From positions 1 to 5,590 of the forward strand of contig JAOUGF010000175.1 of NCBI GenBank assembly GCA_029857925.1: DNA of 5,590 bases. The letters are read 5' to 3'. Positions 1-5,254 of the stretch are shown here, piece by piece. This DNA comes from Gammaproteobacteria bacterium. GTDB taxonomy: Bacteria; Pseudomonadota; Gammaproteobacteria; S012-40. Under the pieces are notes generated by a model. The model was given only the letters and a program-made list of their open reading frames with translations. It was not told where the DNA came from and searched no databases. Made by a program: the position numbers and the translations under genes. Within the stretch, counting starts at the first letter, position 1. The number at the start of each line of letters is the position of its first letter.

Positions 1-87
1 CAATGAATGCGCACCAAGGATGCCAAACAACACCATCAACAGCACCCTACGAGGTGAAAACAAAGTTAAATATTGTTGTATTATCAT
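1..87 (-). CDS. 5' end of a membrane-anchored or secreted protein (partial)
   Basis: A reading frame starts at ATG (87-85) and stays open for 29 codons to the window edge. It begins MIIQQYLTLFSPRR, followed by the hydrophobic run VLLMVLFGILGAHSL. A short basic stretch followed by a hydrophobic core is typical of a signal peptide or N-terminal membrane anchor; the AHS near the end could lie close to a cleavage site. A good ribosome binding site, GAGG, lies 7 bases upstream of the ATG (CGAGGCAACACT-ATG). The gene runs divergently from the ATPase gene, with about 275 bases between the two starts. What lies beyond the edge is not visible, so no function can be given. The start site and SD support a real gene; the short length limits certainty. 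Confidence 0.6.
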   Translation of the reverse strand, partial: MIIQQYLTLFSPRRVLLMVLFGILGAHSL

Positions 88-362
88 AGTGTTGCCTCGT
101 ATATCAGCTTGCCGGAAATCACTTTATGCACTCAAGATATCTGCGGATTTGCCGACACAGGGGTCGAATGCCAGCGGCCTCGCCGGTAGAGAATAATGTT
201 TCTACCTTGGGACGCGAATTTACCAAACTAGGCCCCACGCTAGCGGGTCTCGACCTATGCGCTATCTTGCCACGGGACATAAGAAAGCGTCCACTGTCAA
301 TGCTTAGCATGAGCATAGTGTGTGTTGCTTAAATTTTGCCTGTGTCCTAAGGAAAACTGGCC
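88..362. other. divergent intergenic region upstream of the ATPase gene
   Basis: This stretch separates two divergent starts and should carry both promoters. I could not pick a convincing -35/-10 pair for either direction. The clearest structure is a perfect palindrome, ATGCT-T-AGCAT, at 300-310, followed at once by a further GAGCAT; it may be an operator. Two overlapping open frames of 65-68 codons cross the region on opposite strands. Neither resembles a known protein or has a good ribosome binding site, and I do not call them. Confidence 0.45.
349..353 (+). promoter_or_regulatory. ribosome binding site of the ATPase gene
   Basis: AAGGA lies 9 bases before the ATG at 363 and supports that start. 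Confidence 0.6.
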
Positions 363-2756
363 ATGACAGACAATGTACTGCTCGAATTACCTACGCCTCC
401 GCGCTCCAAACCCGGCTCTGACTTCGACAACCGGCATCCTGAAGACGTAAAGTTATGCTTGCACAATGGCCAACAGATTTACGGCAAGTTAACTCATTTT
501 AGTATAGATATGGGTGTGCTGACCGTCGCGGTGAAAGATGCCCAACATACTGTCACAACCGATTACAAAATGGCCGAGATTAAAAATCTACGGCTATTGG
601 AGTCACGGCAATTTTCACCTGCAAACGACTATCTTGAAGGGGCGAACAATCAAGCGATGTTACTCGACCGCCAAGAATACGAGCTTGAATATGTCGATGG
701 CAGCAAGGAAATCGGCGAAACCTATGGCTTTGTGACCGATCAAAACCGCATCCATATTTTTATTACACAACCCTTTAACAAATATTTGCATAGTTTCGTA
801 CCGTTAAACGTACTATCAGACTATCGCATCGGCCCGCAGCTCGGCCAACTATTGGTCAATACCGATATTTTAAGCCAAAAAAATCTCGAACAAGGTTTGC
901 TGCATCAAGAACATCTTCGTCACCGCAAGATCGGCGAATACCTTACCGCCAATGCGATCGTATCAGTGGAACAATTACAAGCGGCGCTTTCGCGTCAGGG
1001 TATATCTCCCGTAGTAAAATTAGGCGAGGCCCTCCTGCACGACAAAATCATCACCCCAGAACAACTCGAGCAAGCGTTGATGCAACAGAAGAAAGATCGT
1101 ACCCAACCCTTAGGGGCGATCCTAGTGGAAATGGGCTTTGTCGCAGACGAGGTGATAAAACGCACCCTAGCCGCCAAACTGGGCATCCCAGTGGTAGACT
1201 TGCCCAAATTTCCTGTTGATCCGGATGTCGTGCGCAAAGTGCCTGAACAAATCGTGCGCGCGCACAATGTGATGCCGTTGTGCGTGTACAATTCCAAACT
1301 CGTCGTGGCGACCGATGACCCGATCAATCGCGGCCCCATAGAGGACCTGCGCTTCCATACAAAAATGTTTATCGAACCCGTGCTGGCGCGCAGCGAGCAT
1401 ATCGCAGCGGCGATCCAAACCTATTACGGTGCGCATATCAACGACTTGGCGCTAGAGTTAGATGAAAACGTCGAGAACGAGGAAAACGCCTCCTATGGCG
1501 AACTAGATGACTCCGATAACACCTTAGTGCGTTTGGTCAACAAGATGATAGTCGACGCCCACGATCAAGGGGCCTCAGACATCCATGTCGAACCCTATCC
1601 TGGCAAACAACGCACCATTATTCGTTTTCGCAAAGACGGCGATCTGCATACCTATGTTGAATTGCCCAACACTTATCGCAATGCGTTGATCTCGCGACTC
1701 AAAATCATGTGCAACCTCGATATTTCGGAACGGCGTAAACCCCAGGACGGAAAAATCGACTTTCGAAAATTTGGTAATTTAAATTTAGAACTGCGCGTCG
1801 CCACGCTGCCCACAGCCGGCGGCGTAGAAGACGTCGTCCTACGCCTGCTCTCCAGTGGCGCCCCCATCCCCATGGATAAGCTGGGATTGACTGATGCCAA
1901 TTTCACTCGTATCAAAAAAATTATTGAAAAACCTTACGGGCTATTTCTGGTCTCGGGGCCTACCGGATCCGGGAAAACCACCACACTACATTCCGTGTTA
2001 GGGCAGCTCAATCGTCCGGATCTTAAGATTTGGACCGCAGAAGACCCGATAGAAATTACCCAACGGGGCCTACGCCAAGTACAAATCAATAATAAAATAG
2101 ACGTCACCTTTGCAAACGCGATGCGTGCGTTTTTGCGCGCCGACCCGGATATCATCATGGTGGGTGAAATGCGCGACGAGGAAACCGCGCGCATCGGTAT
2201 CGAAGCCTCGTTGACCGGCCACCTTGTGCTTTCCACACTGCACACTAATAGTGCGCCGGAAAGTATCGTCCGCTTGTTGGATATTGGATTAGACCCCTTT
2301 AATTTTGCCGACGCGCTGTTAGGCGTGCTCGCACAGCGCCTGGCCAAACGCTTGTGCATGAAATGCAAATCGGCGCAGGAGGCGTCAGACGCAGTATTAC
2401 GAGAATATGCAGAAGAGTATCTGTTAGAAACCGCAGGCACGACCACCCAGCAACACGACGAACTTATTGCGATATGGAAAAACGATTTTGCCGACAAACA
2501 AGGCAAGATCACATTGTATCGTCCGGTAGGTTGCGAAGAATGCAATGGTACAGGCTATAAAGGTCGTTTTGGAGTGCATGAATTATTGGTTGGCAGCGAG
2601 GCTATCAAGGACTTGATACACCAGCGCAGCAAGGTATCAGATGTTTTTTCCGTAGCGATGCAGGAAGGCATGCGCACACTCAAACAGGACGGGATATTAA
2701 AAACCTTACAAGGAAATACGGATATCGGGCAAATACGTGCCGTATGTATTCGATAG
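363..2756 (+). CDS. GspE/PilB-family secretion ATPase with four MshEN-like repeats
   Basis: This is a cytoplasmic hexameric ATPase of the type II secretion / type IV pilus assembly family, which powers pilus or pseudopilus extension. At 797 residues it is much longer than usual GspE (about 500) or PilB (about 570). Residues 26-158 form an extension of two possibly duplicated beta-rich units. Residues 159-272 hold four MshEN-like units beginning at 159, 189, 219 and 249. Residues 273-356 match the usual T2SSE N-domain. The motor core has ASDIHVEP (404-411), Walker A GPTGSGKTT (532-540), the Asp box around EDP (560-562), Walker B with DPDIIMVGE (594-602) and the His box TGH...STLHTN (618-629). 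The zinc motif is C665/C668 and C724/C727. The ATG follows AAGGA (349-353) by 9 bases. No pilC, pilD or gsp gene flanks it, so it is an orphan ATPase here and its machine is unknown. Family is very sure; the exact system (pilus or T2SS) is not. Confidence 0.95.
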   Translation: MTDNVLLELPTPPRSKPGSDFDNRHPEDVKLCLHNGQQIYGKLTHFSIDMGVLTVAVKDAQHTVTTDYKMAEIKNLRLLESRQFSPANDYLEGANNQAMLLDRQEYELEYVDGSKEIGETYGFVTDQNRIHIFITQPFNKYLHSFVPLNVLSDYRIGPQLGQLLVNTDILSQKNLEQGLLHQEHLRHRKIGEYLTANAIVSVEQLQAALSRQGISPVVKLGEALLHDKIITPEQLEQALMQQKKDRTQPLGAILVEMGFVADEVIKRTLAAKLGIPVVDLPKFPVDPDVVRKVPEQIVRAHNVMPLCVYNSKLVVATDDPINRGPIEDLRFHTKMFIEPVLARSEHIAAAIQTYYGAHINDLALELDENVENEENASYGELDDSDNTLVRLVNKMIVDAHDQGASDIHVEPYPGKQRTIIRFRKDGDLHTYVELPNTYRNALISRLKIMCNLDISERRKPQDGKIDFRKFGNLNLELRVATLPTAGGVEDVVLRLLSSGAPIPMDKLGLTDANFTRIKKIIEKPYGLFLVSGPTGSGKTTTLHSVLGQLNRPDLKIWTAEDPIEITQRGLRQVQINNKIDVTFANAMRAFLRADPDIIMVGEMRDEETARIGIEASLTGHLVLSTLHTNSAPESIVRLLDIGLDPFNFADALLGVLAQRLAKRLCMKCKSAQEASDAVLREYAEEYLLETAGTTTQQHDELIAIWKNDFADKQGKITLYRPVGCEECNGTGYKGRFGVHELLVGSEAIKDLIHQRSKVSDVFSVAMQEGMRTLKQDGILKTLQGNTDIGQIRAVCIR

Positions 2757-2815
2757 AAAAATAAAAGCGCGCAAGGCTAGCGTCCCTGCCCGCCTGCGCG
2801 CATTGTCATTTTAAA
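2757..2815. terminator. hairpin terminator between converging genes, probably bidirectional
   Basis: The arms GCGCGCAAGG (2767-2776) and CCTGCGCGC (2793-2801) pair over 9 bp with one bulged A, enclosing a 16-base loop. Read leftward, the hairpin is followed by TTTTATTTTT, a good intrinsic terminator for transcripts arriving from the luxR side. Read rightward, it is followed by ATTGTCATTTT, a weaker U-tract that could still end the ATPase transcript. It begins 10 bases after the ATPase stop codon. Confidence 0.75.
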
Positions 2816-3098
2816 GCACCCTTCCGTGGTGGCAAGCATTTCAAGCGAGCTCACTTCCTACACAAGCTACACAAAGAAGCCAACTTGGTATCCGATTTTA
2901 TTTAGTATGAGCGCACTCCCACCGGTATACAACCTGTATAGATTGACAGGGTGACGCTCACCAATACGACAAACTCAAACCCAGACAGCCCACTGGACAT
3001 CGTAGCGAGAGCGGCCCAGGTATCGAAGATAGGCGAAAAATCTAGCCATAAACACGCACAGACGATGTGCCACAATGTGAAAAATGGGTTTTATGCAC
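2816..3098. other. non-coding stretch beyond the ATPase terminator
   Basis: Apart from the overlapping dyads at 2926-2951, I see no gene or RNA here. An open frame starting at GTG 2951 and ending at 3142 (63 codons) has no recognisable domain, only a weak upstream AGG, and its start lies inside the lux-box-like dyad. It also runs through the GGGAACC-type repeat end at 3099-3112. I treat it as chance. Confidence 0.5.
2932..2951. promoter_or_regulatory. lux-box-like dyad
   Basis: The 20 bases ACCTGT-ATAGATTG-ACAGGG have the spacing and arms of the classical Vibrio fischeri lux box (ACCTGT, 8 bases, ACAGGT), with one arm mismatch out of 12. It overlaps a second palindrome, TATACA-ACC-TGTATA (2926-2940), and a TTGACA hexamer (2943-2948). 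A LuxR-family gene lies about 700 bases to the right. No intact gene with a good start lies just downstream in either direction, so a target promoter is not established. It may be a relic, a real operator for something lost, or chance. Confidence 0.35.
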
Positions 3099-3112
3099 TT
3101 TTAGAGGTTCCC
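3099..3112. repeat. solitary mobile-element end (AGAGGTTCCC type)
   Basis: TTTTAGAGGTTCCC is a copy, in inverse orientation, of the terminal sequence found at 3397 and 3597 (GGGAACCTyTAAA). If GGGAACC is the outer tip, as in the 157-bp element, this is the right end of an element that lay to its left. No matching left end is seen between 2757 and 3098, so it is probably a remnant. Confidence 0.45.
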
Positions 3113-3132
3113 GATATTCAATACCTTGATCG

Positions 3133-3372
3133 TTCAACCTAGAAACGGCGGTTGAATGCCGTGGTGTGTGCGTTTAAGCGTGCGCAGGGTAAGGCGCATA
3201 TCACCGTCACAAGCCCTTAGCAAGATTTGCAACGCTGCCATGCGTGCGGTAAAGCGTGCAATCTGCGGCATAGCGCCGTCATCCATTGGGTCAATGTAAG
3301 ATTGTCGAATATTTTATTCGAGTCAAATCGTTAGGTAAAGTTGTAGCGGTCAACTGCCGTTTCTAGGTTCAA
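3133..3372. mobile_element. 240-bp element bounded by 23-bp inverted repeats
   Basis: The segments 3133-3155 and 3350-3372 are inverted copies of each other with 21 of 23 positions identical, sharing the core AACCTAGAAACGGC and the inner end GTTGA. I see no clear target duplication outside them. The interior has no long frame. In the frame from 3152, broken by a TAG codon, the plus strand reads KRAQGKAHITVTSP, then a stop, then QDLQRCHACGKAC. This might be the decayed N-terminal zinc-finger part of an ISL3-like transposase; that is an inference from a CxxC and context. On the minus strand a 50-codon frame (3286-3134) ends within the left repeat but has no SD. A non-autonomous (MITE-like) element or IS deletion derivative is the best reading. 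Confidence 0.5.
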
Positions 3373-3396
3373 TGTAAATGGCGTGGGAATATTTGA

Positions 3397-3553
3397 GGGA
3401 ACCTTTAAAAATCCGCTGAGCGGCGCATCGCGTCGTTGAAAAGGGTCGAAAAATGCTCAGATATGTCAGCCCTTTGAGGCAACGTGTAAACTGCGCTTGT
3501 TCGCCCCTTTCCACCTAGCGCTGCATCCCCTGATCGAATTTTTAGAGGTATCC
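3397..3553. mobile_element. 157-bp MITE-like element with GGGAACC ends
   Basis: The left end begins GGGAACCTTTAAAAATCC (3397). The right end, read inward on the other strand, begins GGATACCTCTAAAAATTC (3553); roughly 21 of the first 28 positions agree. The element is flanked by TTGA on both sides (3393-3396 and 3554-3557), which fits a 4-bp target duplication. No transposase frame fits in the interior. A small hairpin CCGC-TGA-GCGG lies just inside the left end (3413-3423). This looks like an internally deleted derivative of an IS whose parent is not in the window; the IS family cannot be named with certainty. Confidence 0.6.
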
Positions 3554-3596
3554 TTGAGTTTAATTCTAAAAATTTATTGTTATGATTAACACTAAA

Positions 3597-3611
3597 GGGA
3601 ACCTCTAAACA
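3597..3611. repeat. second solitary GGGAACC end next to luxR
   Basis: GGGAACCTCTAAACA repeats the terminal sequence of the 157-bp element and is the best match to the inverse copy at 3099-3112. It points toward luxR, whose stop codon is at 3667, and no opposing end is found before or inside that gene. It is either a remnant, or the opposite partner of the AGAGGTATCC end at 3541-3553 in a nested arrangement. Confidence 0.4.
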
Positions 3612-3638
3612 AAGCGCTTATGCAGGGCAAGCGACCAC
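3602..3638 (-). terminator. possible weak terminator of luxR
   Basis: Downstream of the luxR stop on the minus strand, GCGCT and AGCGC can pair across a loop of about 20 bases and are followed by TTTGTTT. The 5-bp stem and long loop make this weak. It overlaps the repeat end at 3597. The stronger hairpin at 2767-2801 is the more credible end for leftward transcription. Confidence 0.25.
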
Positions 3639-3666
3639 AGCGCAATGATTTGACAATTAAAATAAT

Positions 3667-4419
3667 TTAGTTGAGCGGCAATAAGCCTAGACGCGCCGCA
3701 TTCGCGATCGCTTGTGAGCGGGTCGATGCTCCCAGTTTTGTCATCGCATTCTGAACATGGTAGGTGACCGTGCGTTGACTTATTGTCAAAATGCGTGAAA
3801 TTTCCCACGTGGTCTTACCGGCCAATATCCACTGCAATATTTCACGCTCACGCCCGGTGAGCTCTATCCGCCGTTCACTACGTGTACGTGCCGCACAACG
3901 TGTAAGCGCAGCATGCAGGTGAGGGACGATGGCCCCTAAAAATTGGGTATACCCAATATTTTTTACTATTTCCACGCCTACAAATGAAAACAGGCTCATG
4001 ACACCTATATGTTCACAACGCCATCCTAATGTAAGTCCGGTTTCGTCACCGACAGTCCAACGCGATTGCAACAACCCTTGTTGTACTATCTGTGTGGGCA
4101 CCGCAAAGGCCTGCGACAAAAGTTGGGTTTGATGCACCGACAATTGTTCGGCTAAAGACATATTCATTGCAATATTATTGATGAGATAGTAGTGCTGCGG
4201 GTTGTTCTCATCTGCAATGGCATTAACAACGTGCCGCATAACCTTAAGGTTAACTGCACGTCTATCGCCTAAACCCGCGATCACGCCCTGTGACGGTAAA
4301 CAGTGCACCACGCTACTCAATACGTTTTGAAACTCATCTAGGTAGGCCACTTTTAGACATGCATTTGCTATATCCCACAAATTCTGCAAATCCTGCTTGC
4401 TAAAGTCGGCGCCTTCCAA
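3667..4419 (-). CDS. LuxR-family transcriptional regulator (LuxR solo, EpsA-like layout)
   Basis: This is a 250-residue DNA-binding regulator. The C-terminal LuxR/GerE helix-turn-helix spans about residues 184-248. It contains LTGREREILQWILAGKT, WEISRILTISQRTV (recognition region), HVQNAMTKLGAS and RSQAIANAARLGLL. The usual E, G and V positions of the family are kept. The N-terminal part (1-175) lacks the WxxxY and DP residues that bind acyl-homoserine lactone in TraR/LuxR, although it has the linker-like VPHLHAALTR. That layout recalls EpsA-type LuxR proteins tied to exopolysaccharide loci, but this comparison is from memory. No luxI-type synthase is present. The start is TTG (4419-4417), chosen because GGGGGAG lies 8 bases upstream; the first internal ATG is only at codon 61. 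An FNR-like box and -10 lie upstream. The signal and targets are unknown. Confidence 0.9.
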   Translation of the reverse strand: MEGADFSKQDLQNLWDIANACLKVAYLDEFQNVLSSVVHCLPSQGVIAGLGDRRAVNLKVMRHVVNAIADENNPQHYYLINNIAMNMSLAEQLSVHQTQLLSQAFAVPTQIVQQGLLQSRWTVGDETGLTLGWRCEHIGVMSLFSFVGVEIVKNIGYTQFLGAIVPHLHAALTRCAARTRSERRIELTGREREILQWILAGKTTWEISRILTISQRTVTYHVQNAMTKLGASTRSQAIANAARLGLLPLN

Positions 4420-4427
4420 GTTTTAAA

Positions 4428-4434
4428 CTCCCCC
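4428..4434 (-). promoter_or_regulatory. strong ribosome binding site that fixes the TTG start of luxR
   Basis: GGGGGAG on the minus strand sits 8 bases before TTG (4419-4417). The strong SD and ideal spacing make this start preferable to any internal ATG. Confidence 0.75.
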
Positions 4435-4469
4435 AATTTCACACGCAGAATTGGCATATTGGACACACT

Positions 4470-4512
4470 ATTCTATAAGATTTAAGATTAAACTGTATTT
4501 AATGTAAATCAA
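4470..4512 (-). promoter_or_regulatory. predicted luxR promoter with FNR/ANR-like box
   Basis: On the minus strand, TTGAT-TTAC-ATTAA (4512-4499) matches the FNR/ANR consensus TTGAT-N4-ATCAA at 9 of 10 positions. A -10-like TAGAAT (5 of 6) lies at 4475-4470, predicting a start near 4463. The box is then centred about 42 bases upstream, which is where FNR sits at class II promoters. The 17-base-spaced -35 would be ATACAG, a poor match, as expected for an activator-dependent promoter. The leader to the TTG start would be about 45 bases. The surrounding DNA is very AT-rich, so chance matches are easier. Confidence 0.45.
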
Positions 4513-4692
4513 ATGAATGTATAAAATTGTAAAGAAAATGATATCCACATTTCAGCCGACGCATCATCACCTGGTGTCAATTGTTGTATTTGCCGCCGTG
4601 ATCAATACCCTCCGCGCCTAACTCCTGCCAGCGGCGCCCTACGTAAGATCATTGAGTGAACAAGACATTTTCACTGCAGATTCAGGTTTAAT
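4513..4692. other. intergenic DNA between the tRNA cluster and luxR
   Basis: Between the luxR promoter and the tRNA terminator I find no gene. There is a small palindrome CACC-T-GGTG near 4568-4576 and otherwise unremarkable sequence, AT-rich near luxR. Confidence 0.4.
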
Positions 4693-4725
4693 CAAGAAAT
4701 ATAATCAAGCGCTATTGGGATAGCG
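4693..4725 (-). terminator. terminator of the tRNA transcript
   Basis: The arms CGCTAT and ATAGCG (4710-4715 and 4720-4725) form a perfect 6-bp stem with a 4-base loop. On the minus strand it is followed by CTTGATTATATTTCTTG, a T-rich tail. It lies about 50 bases after the tRNA-His 3' end. The stem is moderate, so efficiency is uncertain. Confidence 0.5.
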
Positions 4726-4776
4726 TACATGTGCAAGCTTATAAATACACATTGCCTGGATTTGAGTTGCGGAAGA

Positions 4777-4853
4777 TGGGGTGGCTGATGGGAATCGAAC
4801 CCACGACACCAGGAATCACAATCCTGTGCTCTACCTATTGAGCTACAGCCACC
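4777..4853 (-). tRNA. tRNA-His (GTG)
   Basis: A complete cloverleaf is readable on the minus strand: acceptor GTGGCTG/CAGCCAC, D-arm with AGCTCAATAGGTAGAGC, T-arm with GGGTTCGAATCCC and an encoded CCA (4779-4777). The anticodon GTG is at 4819-4817. The 77-base length includes an encoded extra 5' G (4853) that can pair with the discriminator C (4780), the identity mark of bacterial tRNA-His. It is the last gene of the cluster. Confidence 0.97.
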
Positions 4854-4929
4854 ATAGACGGACTAACAACTTCAGGTACTGACCACGATCGGCCACACCT
4901 ATGCGGGCACTTACGGCCATACAAACAAA

Positions 4930-5006
4930 TGGCGCGCCCGGCAGGATTCGAACCTGCTACCCTCGGCTTAGAAGGCCGATGCTCTATCCGAATGAGCTAC
5001 GGGCGC
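4930..5006 (-). tRNA. tRNA-Arg (TCT)
   Basis: The cloverleaf on the minus strand has the acceptor pair GCGCCCG/CGGGCGC, discriminator G and an encoded CCA (4932-4930). The anticodon stem-loop TCGGC-CTTCTAA-GCCGA has anticodon TCT at 4972-4970, reading AGA/AGG codons. The T-arm carries GGTTCGAATCC. It is the middle gene of the cluster, with a 76-base spacer to tRNA-His and a 28-base spacer to tRNA-Pro. Confidence 0.97.
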
Positions 5007-5034
5007 AGTGATCTGCCCTCGGGACAAACTTGTA

Positions 5035-5111
5035 TGGTCGGGGTAGAGAGATTCGAACTCCCGACATCCTGCTCCCAAAGCAGGCGCGCTACCAGACTGC
5101 GCTATACCCCG
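5035..5111 (-). tRNA. tRNA-Pro (TGG)
   Basis: The cloverleaf on the minus strand has the acceptor CGGGGTA/TACCCCG, discriminator A and an encoded CCA (5037-5035). The anticodon loop TTTGGGA gives TGG at 5077-5075, reading CCA/CCN codons. The T-arm contains GAGTTCGAATCTC. It is the first gene of the cluster, directly downstream of the promoter at 5144-5173. Confidence 0.97.
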
Positions 5112-5143
5112 ACAGGTCTTGCACAAGCCTGTAAGAGGTCGCA

Positions 5144-5173
5144 ATGATACGCAAATCCAGGGCCGTTGGTCAA
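5144..5173 (-). promoter_or_regulatory. sigma70-type promoter of the tRNA cluster
   Basis: On the minus strand TTGACC (5173-5168) and TATCAT (5149-5144) each match the consensus at 5 of 6 positions with an 18-base spacer. The bases after the -10, TGCGACC, form a GC-rich discriminator, as is usual for stringently controlled tRNA promoters. It lies just downstream of the pnp terminator and about 25 bases before tRNA-Pro. Confidence 0.7.
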
Positions 5174-5198
5174 TGCCAAAAACGGATTTCTGACCTTT

Positions 5199-5227
5199 AA
5201 AAACGATAAAGGCCTCACAAAGAGGCC
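5199..5227 (-). terminator. intrinsic terminator of pnp
   Basis: GGCCTC-TTTGT-GAGGCC (minus strand, 5227-5211) forms a 6-bp GC-rich stem followed by TTTATCGTTTTT. It starts about 27 bases after the pnp stop codon. The plus strand has no T-tract after it, so it works leftward. Confidence 0.75.
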
Positions 5228-5254
5228 CTGATCGTGTTCAACCGAGTGCGTTGC

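Noticed and set aside
126..332. 68-codon plus-strand frame and an overlapping 65-codon minus-strand frame (119-316)
   Set aside because: Both lie in the divergent intergenic region, have no good ribosome binding site and resemble no protein I know.
1934..2545. 203-codon minus-strand frame
   Set aside because: It is a shadow antisense to the strongly conserved ATPase core (Walker A to the zinc motif).
2943..2970. Possible rightward promoter TTGACA with a downstream TACGAC
   Set aside because: The -10 is a poor match and no credible gene follows, so I did not list it as a promoter.
2951..3142. 63-codon plus-strand frame starting at GTG
   Set aside because: Its composition is uninformative and it has no domain. 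The start lies in a lux-box-like dyad, and the frame crosses a mobile-element end.
3306..3320. Small perfect hairpin CGAATA-TTT-TATTCG
   Set aside because: It is AT-rich with no T-tract or adjacent gene that it would serve; most likely incidental structure within the 240-bp element.
4929..5147. 72-codon plus-strand frame reading ARPAGFEPATLG and VERFELPTSC
   Set aside because: It is the antisense translation of the tRNA-Arg and tRNA-Pro genes, a well-known source of spurious hypothetical proteins.
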